Source: Agroathelia rolfsii (lineage: Eukaryota > Basidiomycota > Agaricomycetes > Amylocorticiales > Amylocorticiaceae). From it: a stretch of 64,000 bases of DNA. This document shows, piece by piece, positions 12,501 through 26,200 of this stretch. The translations under genes and the position numbers were made by a program. Each line of letters begins with the position of its first letter. The stretch's first letter is position 1. The notes beneath the pieces were generated by a model. The model searched no databases. It was not told the origin of the DNA and saw nothing but the letters and a program-made list of their open reading frames with translations. Where the stretch lies: assembly GCA_018343915.1 (NCBI GenBank), contig JABRWF010000008.1:1922001-1986000 (forward strand), read 5' to 3'.

Positions 12501-15112
12501 CGGAGCTGTTGGCGCTGCGAAAGTGGGCTAAGGTATGATCAATCGTTTATAATTGATATACACATACTAAAGAAGAGTTCAATTAAAGAGTAAGCTAGAA
12601 AAGGAAGTAATATCGCTCATAGACGACGCTACACGATTCGTACGAGCATATGGCGGAACGATGGAAATGAGCACGCCACACATCTATCTATCATCCATCG
12701 CATTCATTCCTTCGCATTCACCTCTACGTAGAGCGTACTCAGATCAATACCCCGGTGGGATCAGAGTGGCCTTGGATAATGGACAGCCGGTAACATGGAC
12801 GTCGATGTTATTGCAGATAAACACCTTAGACTCTATCAGCGCGGTTGGGTTCTCGCCCGATGGTACACTCATCGTTTCCGGTTCGTATGATTCAAGTATT
12901 CAGGTCTGGGACGCATATACAGGCCAGTCAGTTGCTGGTCCATTTCAAGGCCATACTAGCTCCGTTACATCGGCGGCGTTCTCACCCGATAGCAAGCTTA
13001 TCGTTTCTAGCTCGGAAGATTCAACTATTCGGGTTTGGGATGCGCAAACTGGCCAGCCATTTTGTGATCCGTTCCAAGGTCACACCGACTCGGTCTCATC
13101 GGTGGGCTTCTCGCCTGATGGCAGGCTCATTGTCTCTGGCTCTCATGACTCGACTCTTCGGGTTTGGGACACGCAAACAGGCCAGCCAGCTGGTGACGTT
13201 CTCCAAGGTCATTCTGGACCGGTCTCATCCGTGGGATTCTCGTCCGATGGCAACTTCATCGTCTCCGGCTCGCACGACAGGACCGTTCGGGTATGGAACG
13301 CGCGCTCAGGCGAGCTGATTGGGGATCCATTTCAAGGGCACGATGACTGGATCTCATCAGTGGGACTCTCTTCCGATGACAACCTCGTTGTTTCCGGCTC
13401 GTACGATGGTACTCTTCGGATCTGGGAGGTGCATACAGGCCGGTCGGTTGGCGATCCATTCCAAGGTCACACTGATGCGATTAGATCTGTTGGATTCTCA
13501 CCCGATGGCAAGTTCGTAGTATCTGCTTCAAACGACAAGACCATACGTATTTGGAACACCCAGACGGGCCAGCCTATCGGAGATCCACTCCAAGGTCACA
13601 CAAATTGGCTCACATCGGTAGCGTTCTCCCCTATTGAAAGCCTCGTCGTCTCTGGCTCGGGCGACGGAACCATTCGGGTCTGGGACGTGCATGCCGACCA
13701 TCTAGTTGGTGATCAATTCAGAGGCCATACTGATTCAGTCACCTCACTTGGATTCTCTCATGATGGAAAACTAATTGCATCTGGCTCGTATGACGAGACC
13801 GTTCGGGTGTGGGACGCTCATACCGGCCAGCTGGTAAGCGATCTACTCCGGGCTGATTCAAGCTCGGTTAAATCTGTTGGATTCTCCCCTGATGGGAGGT
13901 TGATCGTCTATGGTGCTGGTTGGATGCCTCAAATCTGGGACGTGTATGCCGGTCAGCCGGTTGGTGATCCACTCAAGGGTCACACTAACACCGTTACATC
14001 GGTGGGATTCTCGCCTGACGGCAAGCTCATTGTCTCCGGCTCGCAAGACTTGAGTGTTCGGGTCTGGAATGTCCAAACGGGTCAGCCGGTAGGCGATCCA
14101 TTCCAAGGTCACACTAAGGAGGTCACGTCAGTAGGATTCTCTCCTGATGGCAAGCTCATTGTCTCTAGCTCGTATGACATGACCGTTCGGGTCTGGGATA
14201 TACATACGGGCCGGTTGGTTGGTGATCCACTCCGAGGTCATACTGACTGGGTCAGATCGGCGGTATTCTCACCTGATGGTAAGCTCATCGTCTCCGGCTC
14301 AGACGACAAGACTGTTCGGGTATGGGATGTATACACCGGCCAGATGGATGTTGGCCCATTCCAAGGTCATACCGGCGAGGTAGCATCTGTGGGGTTTTCG
14401 CCTGACGGCAAGCTCGTTGTCTCCGGCTCTTGGGATAATACTGTTCGGGTTTGGAATGCGCGCACTGGCCAGCCGGTTGGTGGTCCATTCCAAGGGCATA
14501 CTGATAAAGTCGCATCAGTAAGTTTCTCGCCTGATGGAAAAGTCGTAGTCTCTGGCTCGTATGATTCGACTCTTCGCATATGGGACATGCAGTTTTACAC
14601 TGGTAAATTTATAGACCCATCTTTAATGTCTTTTCTGACGCTAATATCTCTGTTTCGTCTTTAGCATCATTGCTGCCCGGCGATTCTTCTAATTCTTCCT
14701 CATCCATTCACAAGTCCAACAGTCACCAAGATTTTGGGGACTTAGACGACATAGGTATGTAGTTTTCTTGAACACGAATCTTTCTGGCTGTATTCTCATC
14801 TTTTCTTATACGTTCGGCTATTATATTATATCATTTCTCCTGCCCTCTAGGTATTGTGGTGCTAATTCCCTTCCTGACTTTGTCCTGACCACTATCGCTT
14901 CGTTTCTAGTACGGTACACTGACTCATCTAAAATCGATGATGATGGATGGATTTTGGGACCATCCGATAAGCTTCTGTTTTGGGTTCCGCCATTATATCG
15001 TCCGAACCTCTGGAGGCCCAGCAACATCGCTGTTATTGGCCGCAATTCGCTGAGGCTTGATCTAGCGTGTTTTGCTCATGGAACTGATTGGCGCCGATGC
15101 CGAAAGTTATAA
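9568..15112 (+). CDS. C2-NACHT-WD40 NLR-like STAND protein
   Basis: Ten exons (9568-9823, 9864-10004, 10064-10359, 10431-10481, 10533-10734, 10786-10941, 10992-12532, 12589-14602, 14665-14754, 14910-15112) join in phase to 1,649 residues. Residues 1-150 resemble a C2 domain (NPSWEDPLTHHPDSD, LTIQVIDQHRPGKPKLIGEL). An alpha-helical spacer follows, typical of basidiomycete NLRs. The NACHT NTPase has Walker A GVAGCGKSAIAS near residue 422 and Walker B ILIVIDALDESG. Fourteen 43-residue WD40 repeats run from about residue 958, enough for two seven-bladed propellers. The C-terminal tail DDDGWILGPSDKLLFWVP is the one usual in this family. Fungal STAND proteins of this layout act in self/non-self recognition and regulated cell death (HET-E/HET-D type); that role is inferred here. 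Confidence 0.92.
12817..14602 (+). repeat. 14-unit WD40 coding repeat, 129-bp period
   Basis: Each unit is 43 codons, read as H-T-x3-V-x-S-V-G-F-S-P-D-G-K-L-I-V-S-G-S followed by VRVWDxxTGQPVGDPFQG. Thirteen units keep this length. Unit 9 (about 13855-13980) is one codon short and degenerate (YGAGWMPQIWD). DNA identity between units such as 10, 11 and 13 is high, which suggests recent unequal exchange or gene conversion within the array. Confidence 0.9.
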
Positions 15113-15842
15113 TTTCTTCCTGTATTTCATTATTTATCTTTCTGAAAGTATATACTTTTCATATGTTAGGAATAACTTTTGTTTCCAATGTTCTGTTATT
15201 CTCAATTTCATTCATACGCCCTAGCAAATTTTGATCAGAATTACGGTCCCTTGTACCCTTTGTTTACGATTATATCACTTCGACATTGTGGTAATAGTAG
15301 CAAAGTATATTCATGCTTCTTAAAAGTATCCGTAGATCATGTGTTTATTACCCTCAGCCACTCCACTCTCGGGCCTTCATTACGATCTTCTACACCAGAA
15401 TGTTGGAGTTGCAATCCGTGTGTTCGATGCAGTGGATAATTTTAGATTGTACTTTATCTGGCAGATGAAAATGATATTTGTTTGATTGCGTACTACCATG
15501 TACTACGACAAACGGAGATTTTACTTGGGTTGTCTACTGTTATCTGCGATTGGCCCCCTTTCAATATTTTCACATAGAATTTGTAGCAAGAACATATGTT
15601 GAATCCTGAGTGCAATTATAATTCTCCTCAGCGAGCCTTATGAGCATTTCCTGCCAGCATGGAAACTTAAGGGAAACATTGTGTGACTTTATGTCGACGA
15701 AGATGGGTGACGGAATATGGCTAGCATATGATCTACGGACAGTTTCGAGAAGCACGAGCATCAAATATTCGACAATAAGAACGCGTCTCTCCGTGGCCTT
15801 CATAAATTATCGCTATTTGGGCCGTTCAGGGCTCAGTGCTAT
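15113..15842. other. Intergenic between NLR gene and FunK1 relic
   Basis: No supported gene. The 3' end of the NLR transcript lies here. A short stretch before 15843 may be further eroded kinase sequence, but I cannot align it confidently. Confidence 0.4.
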
Positions 15843-16140
15843 TATGAATTGATGATTGACATTTTGATCTCGCTTTGGTGCAAGCTTCTTTCGAATCTCG
15901 CATTTACGTTTCACAGTCTTTTATTGAACAGGTATCAGTCAAAAGACTTTTTGGGCTTGCATGGTAAGACATCTGGACCAATGGAAGTATCTCCGCTTTA
16001 GATGCATGGTCATCGCCGCCCGCTCAGGTTACTAGTCATTTGGACGGTGCAGACATCGAACTTCCTGTTCTTGCCCAACTCACCGGATGCGGCACATAGT
16101 CAACGAGACGAGCCCGGAGTCTGCTTCCCATTCCGGGATA
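15843..16140 (+). pseudogene. Relic of a FunK1 kinase C-terminus
   Basis: The sequence aligns with the last exon of the kinase at 3110-5960. LISLWCKLLSNLAFTFHSLL matches LLINTTISPWCKPLLNLLLTFHKLL, and YQSKDFLGLHGK matches YESKDFSGLHAK. Further on, tcatcgccgcccgctcag and aacgagacgagcccgga match the intact C-terminal codons in order. The frame is broken, and nothing of the catalytic core remains. It sits about 1 kb upstream of the intact homocitrate synthase, just as a homocitrate synthase fragment sits next to the intact kinase. Confidence 0.8.
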
Positions 16141-17120
16141 GTATTGTGAATTTGTGATATGTCGGTGCAATCCGTAATGGACCATTGATGAGTACGGGAA
16201 TCCACTCGTTGGTAGGAGGTTCGTGTGCTTTGGGAATGATACCGGTGGTGTTGTCATGATCAGCGAAGGTTCCATGCATTCTCGGAACTTGCAAGCCAGA
16301 TAATGGGACAATGTTGTGCTTTTCCAGTCAGGCACATAATGACCCGATATGAATGGTGATGTCATTAATGGGCGCGTATACAACCGGGCAAAAAATTTCG
16401 AGAGTAGACATTGCGTTACGCTCGTACCAGATAGGGATAGACATATTGAGATGCAAAATTGGTTATCTACGCTTGTTTCAATCATCGACCAACCTTAAGC
16501 GCCAGTGCAGGTCTTTTTGTTCCAGCGGAATGAGGCACCAGCAACCATGACATTAGATGGCGGCCGCAACATTCGGAAACAACACGCAAATAGAAAAAGG
16601 GTATAACCAATGAAAACAGGTGTTTCAGGTGCTCTGACCGATTATGTATCTACGTTGGTGTTCAAGAGACGATGATTATACGTAACTGAGGGCGTTGTCG
16701 AGCGAGGTCGGAGGCGATTAAAAGCTGGAAAATCGACTGTATCCAAGAGGGATATTTTTCTAACCTGATCACAATTTTTACTCATAGCAATGGTTGAGGC
16801 GCTTGAAAGGAGGTTATTATATATACTTGCAAGAAGAAGGTTCGCTCTTTACAGTCAAGAATCAAACGCAATCACTGGCAAGGCCAACATATGCGGTTTA
16901 CGCCAAGGAGTTTAGTCAAAAGGGCGCGATGGCTCATCGGCTTATGGTCGGCCGAATAGAAAAGCGACATTTATAATAATTTCATGTGACTGAAGATGAC
17001 TCAAATCTACGTGATTAGACCTGCCTTGCTTCTCCAGACTTTTTTCTTCTTATACCACCACCACAGACAATATCTCCTGTACTACATCCTCTTGCTATAC
17101 CCTCATCTCCATATCCAAAA
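16141..17120. other. Region upstream of homocitrate synthase
   Basis: Contains a 149-codon minus-strand ORF (16036-16485) that partly overlaps the kinase relic and matches nothing I know. The right part is the promoter and 5' leader of the homocitrate synthase, with a T/C-rich tract at 17030-17110. Confidence 0.4.
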
Positions 17121-18655
<1,535 letters not shown>

Positions 18656-19664
18656 AAATATTTCTTGCTATCAAGAAGAAGAAAAAAAGTGAGCAGGCGT
18701 GTGTCAGAGCACCCGTCAGTACTTGCTATCGCTATCGATTATCACCCATAGACTATTATCGTACTCTCTTTCCTTCCCATTCGGCACAACAGTTGTTTAT
18801 CTCTCTGCTCGTCGTCTGGTTGTTTTGCTATTTGCTTACTTTCCCAAAATTTTGGCCGATTTGGCCCGTTTCTTTCCGTAATGACTTTTGCTGTAAAAAC
18901 AGTTCAACGTGTACAATTAATCTTCTTCTGGACTCATAAACCATTTGTTGCGTTATACGAATAAGCCAGTGTGTGACCGTCTCTACTAGTCTTGTCAGAA
19001 AAGCAATCTCTTTCGCTCTGAAATAATCACATGATCTATAAACATGAACACTACCCCATACCTTGTTTCAACCATCCGTTTGACGGCGTACGTCGCCGCA
19101 AAACAACACACGGGGATTTATACTGTTGCTGACTTACATTCTTGACTCGCCCCATACTCGACTCGCATCGTATGCTTTAGATGTAGAATTCATCGTGCAC
19201 CAAAAGCGAAGACAAAAATCTTGCTACCAATTCTGACTCTGATCAATCCGAATTGCGTTGACTTGAAGTGCTCAAAGCAACTGAAATGCATTCTTAGAAG
19301 ATATATTTAGTTGCCACAATGCTAGTGATGCATCATTATCATGTTATAAAGTTGGCGGTGTTCAGAGTAGTTGATTATATATAAGTATAATGCGATTCCT
19401 ACTTTTTGTTAATCATGTATCGACCCCACCTACACTATCCCTTTGTAAACGCGGGCGGCGACTATGTCTACGAATTGCCCTAAACTGATTGAAGTTTTGA
19501 TAACGGGATAGAAAATTATCTTTTTGCGCTATTCCTATCGACCATAATTTATGTACACACTAACCAACTCAGTTGTTCCATCGGTGGGATAGGGTATGCA
19601 TTGCATGGTTGTGCTATGCCAGGGATGAAATCAATATCATGTGTTAAAAAAAAGTAACCAAGTA
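18656..19664. other. 3' flank of homocitrate synthase
   Basis: The first 290 nt are the parent of the 3' flank copied in the pseudogene at 6400-7050. The rest is AT-rich, with no feature I can support. Confidence 0.5.
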
Positions 19665-19784
19665 GCCCGACGTGGGGGTCGAACCCACAACCTTGAGATC
19701 GCTAAATCAACCAGTTGATATGCGAGCTGCGTTCACCCAGCTACTCGTAAGAGTCTCACGCTCTACCGATTGAGCTAGCCGGGC
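19665..19784 (-). tRNA. tRNA-Lys (anticodon CUU) with a 48-nt intron
   Basis: On the minus strand the gene begins gcccggctagctcaatcggt (A box) and ends with ggttcgacc (B box) and a 3' half that pairs with the start as a 7-bp acceptor stem (gcccggc/gtcgggc, one G-T pair). The anticodon loop is CTCTTA-A with CTT at 19749-19751. A canonical intron at 37/38 occupies 19700-19747. A T-run for Pol III termination lies at 19646-19653 downstream of the 3' end on the minus strand. Confidence 0.95.
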
Positions 19785-20125
19785 GATATGAGATGTCTAC
19801 TCTTTGCATTTATAGCCTGTAAACTCTTCAAATCACTAATTACGGCTAATACTACTATTTTTTTATTAAATTCCAAGAAGACCATACTGAAAGGAATCGA
19901 TGAGTCAGATTCAAGCAATAATATTCGAACTCAAAACCAGTATTCAAATCAAAAAGGAGTTAATTGAGTCAAGATTGCAGTACAGGGCCGTGGTATTTAT
20001 CATTTCTGAAATTGTGGGAACCAGACACAAGTCAATAAGCAATCACACTCATATGGCAGTAGTTGGAATTACTATACAATTTTGATATGTTTGGTAGCAA
20101 ATTAGCTCATAAAATAGAAGCGTAA

Positions 20126-22070
20126 CTAAGCACTGTCCATTGGATGTAAGGACTCTAGGGGCATATCTTCTGTAGTGGTACCCGCACTATCATCAAGCTG
20201 AAATTTGTGTCGTCGAAATGACGCCCGAAGATTTGAAATAGTGGTTTCATCGGAAACAGAATTGAACTGGGCTCGCAGATTAAGCACTAACCTACATGAC
20301 TTAATGCATGGCTTTAATCAGTATTTTTTTAGGAATGCGGGAAAATAATCTCGGAAAACAGTGTGAGTATTTACACACCAGCACTGAATATGCAGCCATA
20401 AGCCAGCTATAAATTGAAATTCTTAGTGATATAAAATTGTTTGAGATCTTGAATATACTTACGAAATTGCCATCTGATTGATAGCTCGATTGCCCAACAG
20501 AACGTTAAACATAAAATTCAAAAACACTGCAGCTAGGCGGACTATTGATCCATTTTCTTGTGGGGCAGGGATCGTCATTGGAACTTACCAAAAATACTAA
20601 TAGGAAATTTTATGAGATTTATTTCAAATGATTCAGTGATGTGCTTGATACTCACATAAAGAAATATAGTGCTCCATCACGTAGTATGAGAGTGGCTAGA
20701 GGCGTGAACCTTGAATTCTGGTTTTGGAGAGGTCCTACCGGTCTTTTGTCGTGGTTCGGACGATACCAGAGCTTATACAGTGTCAACGTAAAGTAGAGAA
20801 CTTCAACAGCATTAGTCTCAGAGGAGTTTTTTGTACAGAAAGTCTTACAGGAAAGAGCTAATGTGGTAGCCCTATAAATTTATCCTCAGCTGAGTGAAGC
20901 GCAGAGCATTTAAGGAAGAAATCCTAACCAGGATATAATTACAAGTTCCATATGATTGGGTCCGGTAGTTGCAAGACATCCGGGTAGCGGGAAACCAGGG
21001 AACCGTGGGATTGTTACTAGAAACTTGAGGTCAACAACAATTGTTGCTGCACTTATCTAAGCTAGTCATAAATAAGATGCTAAAGAGAACTCAGGAAAGA
21101 GGATATACTGTAGCATCAACTTGATGCCCGATTCAAGATATTAATATCGGGCTTCCGAGGAGTAATAAAAATAAAGCTCACTGATCAAAGCACAAAACAC
21201 AATTACCAAAACTGATAGAGATCTCATAAACAATATAATATGATTCCAATAATACAAACACTTACTTTTTGTGCTACGTCCATACACTGCCCAAATTCGA
21301 AAAGCAAATAAGCTTTCCGCAATCATAGTCGATGCCCACGGTGCATTACTGCGACTTTTATGAATACACACCGGTAGATAGGAATCCGGTGAATAGCCTT
21401 ACAATCCTCTGAACCAGAGCCATGATTTACAGCTTTTTTATCATTAGCCAGGTGTTCATCTTAAAGAGATAGGAATAGTCATACAACTAATTAAAAAGAA
21501 AGGAAGACGTGAGTTGTTTAGCATTATATATTGTTCATTATAAGTAAACGTACTTCTATCGAGATCCTTGTGTTTGTGTTTACTGTCTAACCGTATTAAC
21601 ATTATATCATATATCGTGCATGCATGAGCAAACCAACCAGACAAATACAAGCTATTCATACGGTTAGATTAGTAACAATTATTTCTTTAAGTAAAGACAC
21701 TTGCATGAGGCTTAATAGAATATAATATCTTGATAGAAAATAGAGTATTTTGATGATCGTCCATTTTGACCTGAGTGAATCGTGAGATCATTAGTCCATC
21801 GAAAAATGAGCTTGACGGTCAACCTACCTCCACACGTATTTGACCTGTAAGAAGTACGGAAATCGGTGAGATTATGGAAGACAAAGAGGTTTTTATTCCG
21901 GAAAAGCTACAGACCTCATCTCCAAATGTCAAGGCAATATCGTAAACCAGCCAAGTCAGAGCACCCGCAGAAGCAAGGTTGATGGCAAAGGTGTCAGATA
22001 AATAAGTGAATAATTCCTGGAGAAGGCTTTCGATCTCTGCAGAGGCAGACATAACAGTTATGAAGTGCAC
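20126..22070 (-). CDS. DUF6533-domain multi-pass membrane protein
   Basis: Minus-strand exons spell the order seen in basidiomycete DUF6533 proteins. The N-terminal domain reads GALTWLVYDIALTFGDE, then VKYVWRSKWTIIKILYFLSR, LSGWFAHACTI, then IAESLFAFRIWAVYGRS, ILVIVFCALIS, a conserved FTPLATLILRDGALYFFM near the C-terminus and a last TM segment (LAAVFLNFMFNVLLGNR). The hydrophilic tail ends ...MPLESLHPMDSA at 20126. Many small introns are needed, including a 17-nt exon at 21828-21844. Start is at 22070 or 22052. Exon limits in the middle are not all certain and a defect could be hidden there. The family's function is unknown; seven membrane spans are usual. Confidence 0.68.
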
Positions 22071-23241
22071 AGACGAGCTTTCAGAGCAATATATAGCAGA
22101 CTGCTCTAGTCCTCCATATGGAGCGGTGCAGCGCTTCAGCTAACGATTCATCACCATCAAATGTCAAAACACAACTGATTTTTGCCTGGTGACTTGCATG
22201 ACCAGAATTTTGTGTTGATCGTGGCAATCGCAATCGATGCTTAGTAGGGATGATTGGCATGTGATCAACGGCATATCATGACCCCACACGACCAGGGCGG
22301 ATGTACCAGAAAGCTGAGCGCTGAGAACGGGGCGGAGCGCAGCAACTTATGGATGGGGTTGACTATGCACGATGTTCAGCCAAGTTTGGCCAGTTAACTG
22401 GTGGACCCAACAGTCATAGATCCTAAAATTATAAGGTATAACATTCGTAAAAATGAGTAGCCTCAGCCAGTCAAAGGACACATTCGAATATATCGCTTGC
22501 AATCAGCCTCTGTCAATCGCAGGGTTGTTCCCGAATCATCATCTTGATTACCATCATAAGATAAATCAAATCCTTTAGCACATGATTGAATTCCAAGACT
22601 TTAATGACGATGATCGGGCGAGATGGCTGCAATACCAACTCATCTGACCTGGCTTACGGTGAGTGCACAAGTTTGAGGTGTAACAAAGACGGGTTTTGTT
22701 TTATGATTCGATAGGCGCATGTATCTTCAGACAGTTGAATGAGAGCTTGGTGAAAAGCGAAGTCGGACAATAAAAGATTTGGTCATTGGCAAATTGCACA
22801 AAGCCTTTTTTTTTTTACGCGGGGTTCGAGTCCAACTAAGTAGTGGTTATTGTCCAACTTCGCTTAAGCTGTTATCGAGTGTGATGCTTGAACTGGGAGA
22901 TGAGAAAATAACAAGTCTCCGAGCATCAGTTACCGCGCGCTGAGAGGAATTAATAGGACTTCGTCGGCTCGATCCGATCCAATATTTTAAAACGCGTTTT
23001 GCGTACATGTATTTCTAGTCAGCTCGTATTAATAGTCAATGCTACTTCTTGCTAGGCAATTCAAAAAGGCCATATCAAAAGAAATCAACAAAGCACACAC
23101 AGGTCAGATTTAAAAGACAATTATGGAGGATACATATGCCGTGGGTGCATTTTTTACAGCAAATTAAACAAGCAAGCATTTAAGTACATGAATCGAGGGA
23201 ACATTACCGGCGATCCCTTTCGAGTTATTAGAAGACACAAT
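22071..23241. other. Intergenic with a 19-bp inverted repeat
   Basis: No gene is supported. An inverted repeat, aagcgaagtcggacaataa at 22756-22774 against ttattgtccaacttcgctt at about 22847-22865, encloses a T-run and a tRNA-like B-box motif (ggttcgagtcc near 22827). Confidence 0.5.
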
Positions 23242-26200
23242 TTAGACATACAACCACTTGCCCTGGGCCTCGGCCCAAGCACTCAACTCATGCTTGTCCT
23301 TGCTCTCAAATTCGGCACCAACGAGCTCAGTTGGAGTAGCATCACCCGCCGCTGCCGCGCTGACATCGCTCTCCTCGGGCGGAGTCGCCGGCCTCTGCTC
23401 TAGCTGTTCCCGGTGCTCGCTATACGGCGACAAAATACCTAACCCGCTCCCGCCCACGGTAGTCGTGTATGGCTCGAACCCATCTTGCTGCAGCGCCAAT
23501 ACCAGCTCTTGCAGCGCCGCTGCATCAAAATCGTCCGGCACAAGCGTGACAGCACACCCACCACCGCCGGCGCCGGTGAGCTTCGTGCTGAGCCCAAAGG
23601 GTGCGGCGTGCGTCTTGGCTCTGATCGCCTCCAGCACGGGATGGGACACACCGAGCTGGACAAGATACGCGTGGTTCTCGTCGATAAGCGCACCGAGCGC
23701 CTCAAGCAGCTTCTCGCGCGGCAGCTCCGGGTCAGCTAGTGCGCGTCGGGCCTCATCGGAGATGGTCTGGATCGAGTCGAGGATAGGGCCCACGACTTCT
23801 GGTTTCTGTTTGAAAAATCGAGTAAGCATTGAGCGTCTCTTACTTCCCCTAGTTGAGCGACTTTACCTGCTTCTTGAGCTCCCCAACACCAGCCACCAAC
23901 TTCTTCGTGTCCCTCGGCACCTTTGAATTCGTCAACAAAAACCTCAAACTCTTGAACCCGACCACAGGCTCCATCCCCGCCTTCCTCTTGCCTTCGAACC
24001 CTGCGCGCGTGTACGCCAACGCGCCGCCAAACACTGCGACCGAGTTATCGATCCCGCTCGGGTTCCCGTGCAGGATCTTCTCGGCGACGAACGCCCAGCG
24101 GTTAGCTTCCTCCGCCAGCGTGGGCGGTAGCGCGCGGCGCCCCTGGTGCGAGGTATGCACATGTGCGACGGGCGCCAAGTCCGTGGGGCCATGCGAGCGC
24201 GGGGGTAAAGGCGGGATGCGGATGCGGGATGTGACGAGCAATAGTGTTGTCGCGGTACAGGTGCTGAAGGAGGCGCTGGACCCAAGGCCGGCGCCGACGG
24301 GGAGGGTGGCGCGCGCGGCAAAGTTGAACGCAGGTCGTGCTTGGTACTCGGCGTTGCTGTTAGTACTCGCGACGAGGGTCATGTAGAGGTACAAGAACGC
24401 GATCGCGGCCGCGCGGGCGTGCGGCTGGGCGTGGATTGCGTCCGTGACGGCGCGGGCGGTGATGGCATCCAACAGGCGCTGGTCGAGCGTATCCGCATGG
24501 GCCTGGCCCCGCGGCAAGGGCGTGACAGCGTCCCAGGGAAGTGAGTCGATATCCCACTCGTGCCGGAAGTTGTTGATGTCTGCAAAGTGCACCGAGATCT
24601 TGCCATCGCTTCTAGGGGTCGTCAGTCCGTAACAACGCAGGTCCACGGATGCGGCCAGGGCCGTCTGTACAAAACATTCGTTGAGAATCTCAGAGGTTCA
24701 AAAAGGAGAATGAAGTATGCCACATACAACACCGTGAACGACCGCATGCTCCCCAAACAAAATGACCTTTCCTGGGGCACTGACGAACCATTCCTGGTTG
24801 GCATAAACGACTGCATCGTCGCGGTGTCCATTAGCAAGGCCGAGGTCGTTGTTATCGTTGAAAGCGAGCTTTTCGACCGCACGACTGATGGACTTGCCCT
24901 CGTGTGGAACACGGACATAGGCCTGGCCATATTCAGCAGTGGCGGTGACAGCGCTGGTGATCGCCCCGGCTTCCAAAAGCGCGCGCTCAAGGTCTTCGAG
25001 CAAGTCATCTGAGTCCTCGATTCCTACGCAGAGGCGGATGAGGTCCTCTGGGAGGCCACGAGCGGCACGCGTGGCGGCGTCGATGGACGCATGACTAGGA
25101 GAATAATGAATCTGATCCATTTTTTGTTTATAATTGGGTTTAAATGGATACTTACGACATAACGCAGGGCATGCTGATCAAGGAGTTGACACATCCGAAG
25201 CTAACGCTGATGCCCCATAGCCTCGTTGCGCCCACGATGCGCTCGCTCAGGGCCTTGTCGCCGGTTTCGAAGCTCAGAACGGCGCCGTAGCCGTTGGCAA
25301 TGCGTTCATGCACGTCCTTGCCTGGATGTTTGTCCAAGCCGGGGTAATGTACGACAAAGCCGAGCTTCTCAAGGAGATGCGCGACACGCATCGCGGTCTC
25401 CTGCTGACGATCCATACGGATAGCAAGAGTCTTGACTCCGCGAAGAAGGAGGAAGGAGTCGAAAGGACTGAGCGCGTTGCCGATGGAGTTGACGACGTGA
25501 CGCATGTGCTGAAAGAGAAAACATGATAATATCTGAGAATCGATGAATAAATGAATGAATAAACGGTATTCACAGCAGCCAAATCATCGCGGTTGCACGT
25601 CACCACACCGGCCATGAGATCATGGTGACCACTGAGATACTTGGTGGCGCTATCATAGACGATATCGGCACCATGCTCAAGCGGCCGTTGGAGATACGGG
25701 CTCATCATCGTATTGTCTACCACGATGATCGCATCAGGTGCACGCTCTTTTACGTCCGCGCTGATCTTTGCCAGGTCGGCAATCTTTAGTAGCGGGTTCG
25801 TAGGGCTCTCGAGGAGCACCATGGCAGTCTTGCCTGCGATGATGTGCTGATGCAAATTGGTGGGATTGGTTGTGTCAACATGGTGAACGGTGACACCCCC
25901 ATGGGTTTGAATGTATTTCAACAGGCGGTTGGTGCCGCCATAGAGATCATCTCCGGCGATGACTTCATCTCCAGGTTTGAGGAGGCGGAGAATAATATCC
26001 AGGGCTGCCATGCCAGACGAGACAGTGATGCCATGGGCAGCGGACGATATTTTGGCAATATGGTGTTCTGAAATTTAAACGATTGCGCATAAGCATTTTC
26101 TGACAAACGACGATTGAGACGAGATGTGCAGATTGCAATGCTAACCGAGATGGCTCCTGGTTGGGTTTCCGCTGCGAGAGTAGTCGTAGTCGCCTGAAAC

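Noticed and set aside
16036..16485. 149-codon minus-strand ORF
   Set aside because: It overlaps the FunK1 relic on the other strand and matches no known protein; probably chance.
22815..22840. Possible tRNA 3' half (ggttcgagtcc)
   Set aside because: No 5' half, anticodon arm or acceptor pairing upstream.
23258..24646. Long plus-strand ORFs (222 and 177 codons) opposite mevalonate kinase
   Set aside because: Antisense shadows of a GC-rich coding region with clear kinase motifs on the minus strand.
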